Shown: positions 18,090 to 25,955 of the stretch, piece by piece
How positions within the stretch are numbered: position 1 is the first letter of the stretch
How the letters are laid out: each line of letters starts with the position of its first letter
Origin: Amycolatopsis eburnea
Lineage (GTDB): Bacteria; Actinomycetota; Actinomycetes; Mycobacteriales; Pseudonocardiaceae
Assembly (NCBI RefSeq): GCF_003937945.1
Contig: NZ_RSEC01000009.1
Location: 38,938-102,937 of the forward strand
Length of the DNA stretch: 64,000 bases
Direction: 5' to 3'
Notes under the pieces: model-generated
Database searches by the model: none
Told to the model about the DNA's origin: nothing
What the model saw: the letters and a program-made list of their open reading frames with translations, nothing else
Made by a program: the position numbers and the translations under genes

Positions 18090-18737
18090 CTACTCGCGAC
18101 CCTGGCGCGGTGCCGGCGGCACGGCCCGGATCGCCGGGAAGACCTCGCCGACGAGGGTGACGAGCGACTTCGACAGCAGCAGGTGCACCTGGTCCCGCGT
18201 CAGCGACCCGCGCACGAGCCATTCCCGCCCGGCCGCCTTCACCATCCCGCCGAACGCGCGCACGAGCGCGTTCAGCTCCGGCCCGTGGTCGCTTTCGCTC
18301 GACAGCCCGACGGCTTCGAGCACGCGGTCGGCCGATTCGCGGTCGGCTTCCTCGAGGATCCGTTCCACTTCGAGGTCGCGCCCGATGCCCTCCGGCGCGA
18401 TCGCGGCCAGCCACATCCGCTCCTGGCTGGTGACCATGTCGAGGAACCACTCGATGGCGACGTCGGCACGCAGTTCGAGCGGCCCGTCCGGGAGGATCTC
18501 GACGGCCAGCCGCGGCACGGTCAGCGCGCGGCGGATGATTTCCAGGTACAGCTCGCGTTTCGTGCCGAAGTAGTGGTTGATCAGCCCGCGCGCGACGCCC
18601 GCCGCGGCGGCGATGTCCGAAGTGGACACTTCGGAGTAGGGACGGTCACCGAACAGCCGCGCGGCGCAGGCGTAGATCTGTTCCTTCCGTTCGTCCGGTT
18701 CCAGTCTTCGCCATCTCGGCGCCGGCTCGGTGTTCAT
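18090..18737 (-). CDS. TetR-family regulator
   Basis: 215 residues. HTH is at about residues 15-60: RKEQIYACAARLFGDRPYSE, then STSDIAAAAGVARGLINHYF and GTKRELYLEIIRRAL. The last part is the TetR_C domain with an Arg/Glu-rich dimer face. ATG 18737 is chosen; upstream codons have no similarity. Its promoter region holds the duplicated 3' end of the amino-acid oxidase gene (18809-18849) and element G. Target unknown. Confidence 0.85.
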   Translation of the reverse strand: MNTEPAPRWRRLEPDERKEQIYACAARLFGDRPYSEVSTSDIAAAAGVARGLINHYFGTKRELYLEIIRRALTVPRLAVEILPDGPLELRADVAIEWFLDMVTSQERMWLAAIAPEGIGRDLEVERILEEADRESADRVLEAVGLSSESDHGPELNALVRAFGGMVKAAGREWLVRGSLTRDQVHLLLSKSLVTLVGEVFPAIRAVPPAPRQGRE

Positions 18738-18808
18738 GGTCCCATCGTCGCACGGCGGGTTGAGCCGGGCAGCTCGGTCCGCACGTTGCCGGACGCGGTG
18801 CCACGATC

Positions 18809-18849
18809 GGGGCACGGTCAGTCCGGGAGCGTGATCGGGGCGAGGTCGT
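18809..18849 (-). repeat. 41-bp duplicate of the oxidase gene 3' end
   Basis: Bases 18809-18849 are identical to 18979-19019, an offset of 170 bp. The second copy contains the last 10 codons and the stop of the oxidase at 18988-20679 plus 9 bp beyond. The first copy is therefore a detached remnant of that gene end. Element G lies between the two copies. Confidence 0.95.
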
Positions 18850-18898
18850 GGGTCACTCGTCGGGCACGACGGCCGGTTCGGAGCCGGGCGCCGGGCTG

Positions 18899-18975
18899 AA
18901 GGGCCCGTTGGGTGCATGTGGCGCGCTGAAGGGGACTTTCAGCTCGTCTGATGCGAGGAGAGTCCCCTTCAGCGC
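18899..18975. repeat. 30-bp-spaced palindromic element G (three cores)
   Basis: Cores AAGGGCCCGTT (centre 18904), AAGGGGACTTT (18934) and AGAGTCCCCTT (18964) are spaced 30 bp. The last two close a hairpin with arms GCGCTGAAGGGGACT (18923-18937) and its complement (18961-18975). It is bounded by the 41-bp direct repeats at 18809-18849 and 18979-19019. Confidence 0.85.
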
Positions 18976-18987
18976 ACGGGGGCACGG

Positions 18988-20679
18988 TCAGTCCGGGAGC
19001 GTGATCGGGGCGAGGTCGTCGAAGACGTCCCCGGGCCCCGGGTTCACCGGATCGGTGCGGCCGCCGAAGTGGTGCAGCACGCCCCACACCGCGTTGAGCG
19101 CCGTCTGCACCGCGCCCTCGGCCCAGCCCGCCGTCCACGAGACGTCGTCGCCGGCCAGGAACAGGCCCCGGTACCGCGGCTCCAGCTGGTCCTGCGCGAA
19201 GTGCGTGAACAGCCGGTGCTGGTAGCGGTAGTGGCCGGGCAGGTTGGCCTTGAACGCGCCCATGAAGTGCGGTTCCGCCTCCCACGACACGGTCACCGGG
19301 TCACCGATGATGTGCCGCCGGACGTCGACGCCGGGGTAGATCTCGCGCAGGGACTGCAGCATCACCTCGACGCGCTCGGACACCGACAGCGGCAGCCACT
19401 TCAGCGAGTCGTCGGCCCAGGTGTAGGACAGGCAGATGACCGCCGGGGAGTCCGGCGCGGACCCGAGCAGGTAGGTGCCGCGCGGCATCCGGTCGGTGAG
19501 CGTCATGCTCATCGCGTCACGCCCGGTCACCGGATCGCGGTCCAGCCAGAACGGGCGGTCGACCGGCACGAACACCTTCGACGACGCCATGTAGTGCGTG
19601 CGCTCGATCGCCGTCCAGTGGTCGATCGGGAACAGCTCGGCGTCGCATTCGATCTTGGACAGCAGCAGCCAGCTCTGCGCGGTGAACACCGCCGCGGGGA
19701 ACGTCCGGATGTGGCCCTCGGTGTCGGTCACCGTGATGTTGTTCGGCGCGGTGCGGTGCAGCCGCGCGACGCCGGGCTGCGGCCGTCCACCGTGGAGCGA
19801 GCCGAGGCTGGTGCCCGCCGGCCAGAAAGCGATCTCTTCCGGCGCGTGCTCCCACAGCCGCAGCGGCAGCTGCCTGCTGCCGCCGACGATGCTGCGGTGC
19901 TCGTCGTCGGCTCCGGTGTAGACCACGCGCAGGATTTCGAGGATGGAGTTCGGGAAGTCGGTGTCCCAGCCGCCGGTGCCGAAGCCGACCTGGCCGAAGA
20001 TCTCGCGGTGGCGGAAGGAGGCGAACGCGGGGGAGTCGCAGAGGAAGCCGTAGAACGTCTGGTTGTCCAGCCGCGGCACGAGCTCGTTCCACAGCCGCTT
20101 GATCGTCTTCGCGTCGCGGTCGCGGATCGCCGTCTGCATCTCGGCGAAGGACGCGTGCTCGGCGAGCGTCCGGTCCCAGGCCGCGGCGACCTCGGCGTAG
20201 ACGCCGGGCAGGTCCGCGGGCGTGCGCGCGTAGTGGCTCTGTCCTTTGAGGTCCACGACCGTGCTCGGCGTCCCGGGCGCCAAGGGGTTCGGGAACGGGA
20301 CCGTTTCGAGGCCGACCTTGTCGATGTAGTGGTACAGCGCGGTCGACGCGGGCGGGAAGCGCATCGCGCCCATCTCCGCGACGACGTCGTCCGGGCAGCC
20401 GGGGAAGCGCACGGTGCGCAGCCGCCCGCCGATTTCGTCGATTTCGTAGACGACCGGCCGCAGGCCGAGCTTCATCAGTTCGTACGCGGTGACGATGCCG
20501 GACAGGCCGCCGCCGATCACCGCGACTTCGCTGCCGTACCGCTCCGCCGGGACCGAGCCCAGCCCGGCCGGGTGGGCGAGGTAGTCGTCGTAGGCGAACG
20601 GGAAGTCGGGGCCGAACATCGTGATCGGGCGGCCCGGCGGTTCTTCGTGGTGGATCGCGGTCGGGACGGCGGAGGTCAT
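18988..20679 (-). CDS. Flavin L-amino-acid oxidase/2-monooxygenase (IaaM-like)
   Basis: 563-residue FAD amine oxidase. The dinucleotide motif is VIGGGLSGIVTAYELMKLG near residue 54, followed by YEIDEIGGRLRT. The C-terminal FAD block is LFLAGDDVSWTAGWAEGAV, a pattern typical of tryptophan and phenylalanine 2-monooxygenases (IaaM/PAO), which convert an amino acid to the one-carbon-shorter amide. ATG 20679 overlaps the stop of the nitrilase-fold gene (ATGA). With the amidase and amino-acid permease upstream this reads as one pathway. A plain L-amino-acid oxidase is the alternative. The 3' end is duplicated 170 bp downstream. Confidence 0.82.
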   Translation of the reverse strand: MTSAVPTAIHHEEPPGRPITMFGPDFPFAYDDYLAHPAGLGSVPAERYGSEVAVIGGGLSGIVTAYELMKLGLRPVVYEIDEIGGRLRTVRFPGCPDDVVAEMGAMRFPPASTALYHYIDKVGLETVPFPNPLAPGTPSTVVDLKGQSHYARTPADLPGVYAEVAAAWDRTLAEHASFAEMQTAIRDRDAKTIKRLWNELVPRLDNQTFYGFLCDSPAFASFRHREIFGQVGFGTGGWDTDFPNSILEILRVVYTGADDEHRSIVGGSRQLPLRLWEHAPEEIAFWPAGTSLGSLHGGRPQPGVARLHRTAPNNITVTDTEGHIRTFPAAVFTAQSWLLLSKIECDAELFPIDHWTAIERTHYMASSKVFVPVDRPFWLDRDPVTGRDAMSMTLTDRMPRGTYLLGSAPDSPAVICLSYTWADDSLKWLPLSVSERVEVMLQSLREIYPGVDVRRHIIGDPVTVSWEAEPHFMGAFKANLPGHYRYQHRLFTHFAQDQLEPRYRGLFLAGDDVSWTAGWAEGAVQTALNAVWGVLHHFGGRTDPVNPGPGDVFDDLAPITLPD

Positions 20680-21416
20680 GCGGTGGTTCCCCGGTACAGT
20701 TCGGGCCGTCGGTCGGCCAGGTGGGTGTTCTCGAGGCGGGACGCGGCGAGCGCTTCCCGCGTGACGTCGGCGGTGACCAGTTCGGGCCCGGATCCGGCGC
20801 GGGCCAGGACTTCCCCGGTCGGGGCGGCCACGCAGGAGCGGCCGCAGTAGGTCAGTTCCTGTTCGGTGTCGCAGCGGTTCGCGTAGGCGACGAACAGCTG
20901 GCTCTCGTAGGCCCGCGCGGGCACGAGCGTGTCGGCGACCAGCTCGTACGGCGTCATCAGCGCGGTCGGCACGACGAGCAGTTCCGTGCCGGCGAGCGCG
21001 TGCGCCCGGACCAGCTCGGGGAATTCGACGTCGTAGCAGATCAACAGCCCGACCCGGACGCCCGCGACGTCGGCCTGCACGACCGGCTCGTCGCCCGGGG
21101 TGAACCACGCCTTGTCGAGGTCGCCGAACAGGTGCGTCTTGCGGTAGTTCGTCCGTCGTCCGGCCGGATCGATGAGCTGCACGCTGTTGTAGACGTGCTT
21201 GCCGTCGGTTTCCGGGTAGCCGTACGCGAGCGCGGTCCCGGTTTCCCCGGCCAGCGCGGCCATCCGGGCCGCGGTGGGTCCGTCGGCGGGTTCGGCGAGT
21301 TCGTGCGTGCGCGCGCCGATGTGGTAGCCCGTCGTGCTCATCTCCGCGGTGACGAGGAGGTCGGCGTCGACGCGGGGCAGGGCTTCGAACGGGCCCTGGT
21401 GGATCGCGACCCTCAT
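20676..21416 (-). CDS. Nitrilase-superfamily amidase (C-N hydrolase)
   Basis: 246 residues. The catalytic triad reads E25 (TAEMSTTGY), K93 (YRKTHLFG) and C127 (LLICYDVEFPE). The motif around Cys fits aliphatic-amidase or carbamoylase branches. The glutamate is unusually close to the N-terminus: the helix that normally links strand 1 to the Glu strand is reduced to PFEALPRVDAD. It is coupled by ATGA overlaps to the permease before it and the oxidase after it. It would hydrolyse the amide made by the oxidase to a carboxylic acid and ammonia. Confidence 0.85.
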   Translation of the reverse strand: MRVAIHQGPFEALPRVDADLLVTAEMSTTGYHIGARTHELAEPADGPTAARMAALAGETGTALAYGYPETDGKHVYNSVQLIDPAGRRTNYRKTHLFGDLDKAWFTPGDEPVVQADVAGVRVGLLICYDVEFPELVRAHALAGTELLVVPTALMTPYELVADTLVPARAYESQLFVAYANRCDTEQELTYCGRSCVAAPTGEVLARAGSGPELVTADVTREALAASRLENTHLADRRPELYRGTTA

Positions 21417-22804
21417 GCCAGCCTCGACTTCCGGATCCCGTAGCCGAAGTAGAGGACCAGGCCGAGCGCCATCCAGCCGCCGAAGACGACCCAGGTGGCG
21501 CCGTCGAGGCTGAGCATCATGTACGCGCAGCACAGCACGCCCAGGATCGGCGTCACCGGCGAGAACGGCACGCGGAACGAGCGCGGCCGGTCCGGCTGGC
21601 GGCGGCGCAGCAGCAGGACGGCGACGTTCACCAGCCCGAACGCGAACAGCGTGCCGATGCTGGTCGCGTCGGCCAGCTTGCCCAGCGGGATGAACGCGGC
21701 CAGCACGGCGACGAAGCCGGACACCACCAGGGTGTTGACCCGCGGCGACCCGCTCTTGGGATCCACTTTGGACAGCACGCCCGGCACGAGCCCGTCGCGG
21801 GACATCGCGAACAGGATGCGCGTCTGTCCGTAGAGGACGGTCAGCACGACGCTGGAGATGGCCACGATCGCCCCGACGGCCAGCAGCGCGGCCCACAGCG
21901 GGTTGTCCGACACGACGCCGAGGACGTGCGACAGCGCGGCTTCCTGGCCGTCGAACTCCTGCCACGGCAGCGCGCCGACCGCGGCCACGGCGACCAGGCA
22001 GTACAGGACGGTGACGATGCCGAGCGAGAGCAGGATCGCCCGCGGCAGGTCGCGCTGCGGGTTCTTCGCCTCCTCGCCGGCGGTCGAGGCGGCGTCGAAA
22101 CCGATGTAGGAGAAGAAGAGCTTGGCCCCGCCGGCGCTCAGCCCGGCCAGCCCGAGCGGCAGGAACGGCGTGAAGTTCTTCGCCCGCACCGCGGTGAACG
22201 CGATCGCGCAGAACAGCACCAGCGTACCGATCTTGACCGCGACCATGACCGCGTTGGCCCGCGCGCTCTCCTTCGCTCCGGACAGCAGCAGGACCATCGC
22301 CAAGAGCATTACGACGATGGCGGGCACGTTGACGAGCCCGCCCGAGCCCGGCGGCTGGCTGAGCGCGTCCGGGATGGTGAAACCGAAGGCCAGCCGCAGC
22401 AGTTCGTTGACGTACTGGCCCCAGCCGACGGCCACCGACGCCACCGAGACGCCGTATTCGAGGATCAGGCACCAGCCGCAGACCCACGCGACGAGCTCGC
22501 CGAGCGTGGCGTACGCGTAGGAGTACGACGAACCGGACAGCGGGATCATGCCGGCCAGCTCGGCGTAGGAGAGCGCCGAGAACAGCGCGGTGATCCCGGC
22601 GAGCACGAACGAAAGCACCACCGCCGGCCCGGCCACCGGGACGGCTTCGCCGAGCACGACGAAGATGCCGCTGCCCAGCGTCGCCCCGATGCTGAGCATG
22701 GTGAGCTGCCCGAGGCCGAGCGACCGCTTCAGCGTGCCATGATCACCTTCGGCGACGAGGTCGGCGACCGGTTTCCGCCGCACCGTCGCGGCTCGCAGAG
22801 TCAT
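21413..22804 (-). CDS. APC-superfamily amino acid permease
   Basis: 463 residues with 12-14 predicted membrane helices. TM1 contains SIGATLGSGIFVVLGEAV, the substrate-binding glycine motif of APC transporters, and FFSYIGFDAASTAGEEAKNP is the cationic-transporter (CAT/YhdG) signature. It probably brings in the amino acid used by the oxidase two genes on. Its stop overlaps the amidase start (21413-21416). A palindrome 59 bp upstream of its ATG (22863-22882) is a likely operator. Confidence 0.9.
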   Translation of the reverse strand: MTLRAATVRRKPVADLVAEGDHGTLKRSLGLGQLTMLSIGATLGSGIFVVLGEAVPVAGPAVVLSFVLAGITALFSALSYAELAGMIPLSGSSYSYAYATLGELVAWVCGWCLILEYGVSVASVAVGWGQYVNELLRLAFGFTIPDALSQPPGSGGLVNVPAIVVMLLAMVLLLSGAKESARANAVMVAVKIGTLVLFCAIAFTAVRAKNFTPFLPLGLAGLSAGGAKLFFSYIGFDAASTAGEEAKNPQRDLPRAILLSLGIVTVLYCLVAVAAVGALPWQEFDGQEAALSHVLGVVSDNPLWAALLAVGAIVAISSVVLTVLYGQTRILFAMSRDGLVPGVLSKVDPKSGSPRVNTLVVSGFVAVLAAFIPLGKLADATSIGTLFAFGLVNVAVLLLRRRQPDRPRSFRVPFSPVTPILGVLCCAYMMLSLDGATWVVFGGWMALGLVLYFGYGIRKSRLA

Positions 22805-22862
22805 GCCGACGACCGTATCTGCCGTTTCCAGCAGGCAAAACAGGGGAACATTGCGCGTACAG

Positions 22863-22882
22863 ATGAATCACAGGTGATTCAT
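22863..22882. promoter_or_regulatory. Perfect inverted repeat before the permease gene
   Basis: ATGAATCAC-AG-GTGATTCAT is a perfect 9-bp inverted repeat. It covers the stop codon of the sensor kinase gene and lies 59 bp upstream of the permease start. Its position is right for the response regulator at 24201-24911, or another dimeric regulator, to control the permease-amidase-oxidase operon. Confidence 0.55.
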
Positions 22883-24198
22883 TGCACAGACTGAACGGAT
22901 CGTGGCGATTCGTTCTGCTCGGCCGCGGGCAGGAGCAGGGTGAAGGTGGGCGGGGCGGGCCGGCTCAGGCGCAGCCGTCCCCCTTCGGCTTCGGCGAGGC
23001 TGCGGGCCAGCGGCAGGCCGATCCCGTGGTCGCTCGGCGGGGTCGCGAACGGATCGGTTTCGCCCAGGTCCGGGCCTTCGTCGGCGACGTCGATGGCCAG
23101 CGCGTCGCCGGCGTCGCGGGCCACCACGGTGACCGTGCCGCGGCCGTGCGTCGCCGCGTTGTCCAGCAGGACGCCGAGCACCTGGCGGACCGCCGCGGCC
23201 GCCACCCGGGTCGGCGGCGGGTCCTCGCGGGTGATCCGCAGCGCCCGGCCGTGCGGGGCGAGCAGGGCCTCGCCGGCCTGGCGGACTTCGTCGAGGAGCG
23301 CGTCGAGGTCGAGTTCCGCGCGCGGGGCCCGGCGTTCGCGGCCCAGTGCCAGGAGGTCCTCGATGGTGCGTTCCAGCCGGTCGGTCGACGCGATCCCGGC
23401 GCGGATCGCCGCGTACGGGTCCGCCGACGGGGTCTCCAGCGCGGCTTCGAGCTGCAGGCGCAGCCCGGTCAGCGGGGTCCGCAGCTGGTGCGACGCCTCC
23501 GCGGAGAACGCGCGCTCGCGTTCGAGCGTTTGGCCGATCCGGGCGGCCGTGGTGCCGAGCGCCTCGCCGACCTGGTCGATCTCGGCGATGCCCGCGCGGG
23601 GGGAGCGGGCCGTGAAGTCGCCGTCGCCGAGCCGTTCGGCCGCGGCGGCGAGCTCCTCCAGGGGGCGCACCAGCCGCTTGGTGGCCCGCCGGGCCATCAG
23701 CCAGCTCACCCCGGTCGTCGCGACCGCGAGCCCGGCCATGGCGACCCACGTCAGCAGGATCTGCAGCCGCAGCTCGGACAGCGGCAGCGCGGCGCGGACC
23801 ACGCCGGTCATCCGGGAGCCGCTGACCACCGGCACCGCCAGCGCCATCTCGTCGCCTTCGCGCCCGACGACGACGTCCACGACGGCCTTGGCCGCCTGCC
23901 GCTCGACCGGGCCGGCGACGGCGGGTCCGGTCCCGGCGAGCAACCGCCCGTCCGGGGCGTAGACCCCGACCTCGCCCCCGGCTTCGTCGTCTTCCTCGTC
24001 GAGCGGGGGCACGATCGGCCGCCGCCCGGTGCTCAGGTCCACCGACACGGCGAGCGCCGTGGCGTCCGCGGCCCGCTCGAGGTCGCCCTTCGCGTCGTCG
24101 TGGTAGTACTGCCACACGGCGATGCCCAGCGGCAGCGCGAACAGCACGGTGGCGACGAGTGCGGCCAGCACCGTCAGCGTGGTGATCCGGCGGCGCAC
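22879..24198 (-). CDS. Two-component sensor histidine kinase
   Basis: 439 residues: TM1 at about 8-30, an extracytoplasmic sensor of about 110 residues rich in acidic amino acids (LDEEDDEAGGE), TM2 at about 145-168, a HAMP segment, the HisKA dimer with H237 in EASHQLRTPLTGL, and a HATPase_c domain with N-box LLDNAATHG and G-box DHGIGLPLARSL. GTG 24198 lies 2 bp after the response regulator gene. Signal unknown; the following amino-acid operon suggests an amino acid or its product. Confidence 0.9.
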   Translation of the reverse strand: MRRRITTLTVLAALVATVLFALPLGIAVWQYYHDDAKGDLERAADATALAVSVDLSTGRRPIVPPLDEEDDEAGGEVGVYAPDGRLLAGTGPAVAGPVERQAAKAVVDVVVGREGDEMALAVPVVSGSRMTGVVRAALPLSELRLQILLTWVAMAGLAVATTGVSWLMARRATKRLVRPLEELAAAAERLGDGDFTARSPRAGIAEIDQVGEALGTTAARIGQTLERERAFSAEASHQLRTPLTGLRLQLEAALETPSADPYAAIRAGIASTDRLERTIEDLLALGRERRAPRAELDLDALLDEVRQAGEALLAPHGRALRITREDPPPTRVAAAAVRQVLGVLLDNAATHGRGTVTVVARDAGDALAIDVADEGPDLGETDPFATPPSDHGIGLPLARSLAEAEGGRLRLSRPAPPTFTLLLPAAEQNESPRSVQSVQ

Positions 24199-24200
24199 GG

Positions 24201-24911
24201 CTAGCCTTCGGCCGCGGAGCGGGCCGGGTCCTCCAAGCGGTAGCCGTGGCCGCGCAGGGTGGCGATCCGGGGCACCTCCGCGTCGGGGCCGGCGACCGAC
24301 GCGAGCTTGCGGCGCACCGCCGCGATGTGCACGTCGAGGGTCTTGGTCGAGCCGTACCAGTGCGCGTCCCAGACCTCGGCCATCAGCGTCTCGCGGCTGA
24401 CCGCGACGCCGGGCTGCTCGGCCAGCCGCGCCAGCAGGTCGAACTCCTTCGCGCGCAACACGACCTCACGGCCGTGCAGGGTGGCGCGGCGGCCCGCGAT
24501 GTCCACGGTCAGGCCCCCGACGGTCACCGGCGGCCGCGCCCCGGCGGGCGCGCCGCGGCGCAGGTGCGCGCGCACCCTGGCCAGCAGCTCGCCCAGCCGG
24601 ATCGGCTTGGTGAGGTAGTCGTCGGCCCCGGCGTCGAGGCCGACGACGACGTCCATCTCCTCCTGCCGGGCGGTGAGGATGACCAGCACGGCGGCGGGCA
24701 GCGCGCTCCGCAGCCGGCGGCAGACCTCGACGCCGTCGAGGTCGGGCAGGCCGAGGTCGAGCAGCACGAGGTCGAATTCCCCGGCGTCGGCGGCCTGCAG
24801 GGCCGTCCGCCCGTCCCGCCGCCAGCACACTTGGTACCCGTGCAGGCGCAGGGTCGATTCGAGCACGCTGCCGATCGCCGCGTCGTCTTCCACCACCAGC
24901 AGGTTCGGCAT
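24201..24911 (-). CDS. OmpR-family response regulator
   Basis: 236 residues. The receiver domain has the acidic pair E8-D9-D10, phospho-acceptor D52 in LVLLDLGLPDLDG and Lys in DYLTKPIR. A winged-helix DNA-binding domain follows from about residue 135 (LRAKEFDLLARLAEQPG, TLDVHIAAVRRKL, RGHGYRLED). ATG 24911 is used because the receiver begins there. It is partner of the kinase 2 bp downstream and may bind the palindrome at 22863-22882. Confidence 0.92.
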   Translation of the reverse strand: MPNLLVVEDDAAIGSVLESTLRLHGYQVCWRRDGRTALQAADAGEFDLVLLDLGLPDLDGVEVCRRLRSALPAAVLVILTARQEEMDVVVGLDAGADDYLTKPIRLGELLARVRAHLRRGAPAGARPPVTVGGLTVDIAGRRATLHGREVVLRAKEFDLLARLAEQPGVAVSRETLMAEVWDAHWYGSTKTLDVHIAAVRRKLASVAGPDAEVPRIATLRGHGYRLEDPARSAAEG

Positions 24912-24958
24912 GCCGGGCAGCCTAACCAACGACCGGCCGGATTCCGGACGACTGTGGC

Positions 24959-25630
24959 CTATTCCGTCCGGGTGCCGAGGCCGATCTGCGATATCCGCCG
25001 CGAACCCCCGGCGACGGCTTCGGTAAACGCAGCAACCTCGGCCGCCCCGAACCGGCTGGTGGGACCGGTGACGGCGAGCGCCGCCAGCACCCGCCCATCC
25101 CCGTCGTGCACGGGCGCGGCCACACTGGACGCCCCGGTCTCGGGCTCACCGTGGCTGACGGCGGCCCCCTCGGCCCCGTCGAGCACCCGCCCGGCGGCCC
25201 CGAACCCGAGTGGCAGCTCGTCCCCGACCCGCCCGACGTGCCGGATGGCGAGCGGCCCCTCCTGCTGGGCCACGCAGACCACCACGGAGGTGCTGCGGAC
25301 GTAGAGGTTCACGGTTTCCCGGCATTCCCGCGCGAGGTCCCGCAGCACCTGGCGGACGGGCTCGGGCAGCTGCCAGGCGGTGTTCGCCAGCTGCGCCCAC
25401 CGCAGCATCCCGGGCCCGACGGTGATCCGCCCGTCCGGCCGCGTCCAGAGCAGCCCGCGTTGTTCGCAGGTGGCCACGAGCCGCAACACGGTGGTCTTCG
25501 CCAGGCCGCTGGCGGCGGTGAGATCCTTGACCGCCCAGGTCCGGCGGTGTTCGGTGAAGAGGGTGAGCAGATCGAAGGCCCGCAGCACACTGCGGACGGC
25601 CCCGTCGTCGCCTTGCTGTTCCGTCGTCAT
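24959..25630 (-). CDS. IclR-family regulator
   Basis: 223 residues. N-terminal wHTH (VRSVLRAFDLLTLFTEHRRT, then AASGLAKTTVLRLVATCE) and a C-terminal IclR effector domain (RETVNLYVRSTSVVVCVAQQ, LPLGFGAAGRVL). ATG 25630 is used; the upstream frame runs into the repeat region. IclR regulators usually control catabolic genes nearby. The amino-acid operon and the TIM-barrel operon both lie within 3 kb, so no target can be named. Confidence 0.88.
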   Translation of the reverse strand: MTTEQQGDDGAVRSVLRAFDLLTLFTEHRRTWAVKDLTAASGLAKTTVLRLVATCEQRGLLWTRPDGRITVGPGMLRWAQLANTAWQLPEPVRQVLRDLARECRETVNLYVRSTSVVVCVAQQEGPLAIRHVGRVGDELPLGFGAAGRVLDGAEGAAVSHGEPETGASSVAAPVHDGDGRVLAALAVTGPTSRFGAAEVAAFTEAVAGGSRRISQIGLGTRTE

Positions 25631-25697
25631 CGCGCGACCTCCCCAAGTCCGCTGGACGGACCAAGTGTACCGCGCTGTGGACTGAGTGGGTGGTTTG

Positions 25698-25943
25698 GAT
25701 GACATGAAAGGGTCGTTCATCTCGCCGGATGACATGAAAGGGTCGTTCATGGCGTTCCGGGCTGTTCGGGCTGAGGGTGGGCGGGGCTCGGACGTTGCTG
25801 GGCTCCGTGTCTTGAATGGGTCATTCAGGACGTCTGGAGACCTGAATGAGTCATTCAGGACCTCTGGTGGCGCCGGTTTCGGCGGTCGGGGGTGTCGTGG
25901 ACGACTCGTTCATCTCGCCGGTTGACATGAAAGGGTCGTTCAT
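25698..25943. repeat. Cluster H of three 30-bp-spaced core pairs
   Basis: The 325-bp gap 25631-25955 has no gene. It holds six AA-N7-TT-type cores in three pairs, each pair 30 bp apart: AAAGGGTCGTT centred at 25712 and 25742, AATGGGTCATT and AATGAGTCATT at 25820 and 25850, and GACGACTCGTT (imperfect) and AAAGGGTCGTT at 25905 and 25935. The 17-mer ATGAAAGGGTCGTTCAT occurs three times. Cores here are direct repeats, each near-palindromic by itself. Confidence 0.85.
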
Positions 25944-25955
25944 GACATCCCGGGC

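Noticed and set aside
25698..25943. Tandem 30-bp repeats as a CRISPR array
   Set aside because: The units abut with no unique spacers of 30-40 bp, the repeats are palindromic themselves and only two to three copies occur, with no cas gene in the window.
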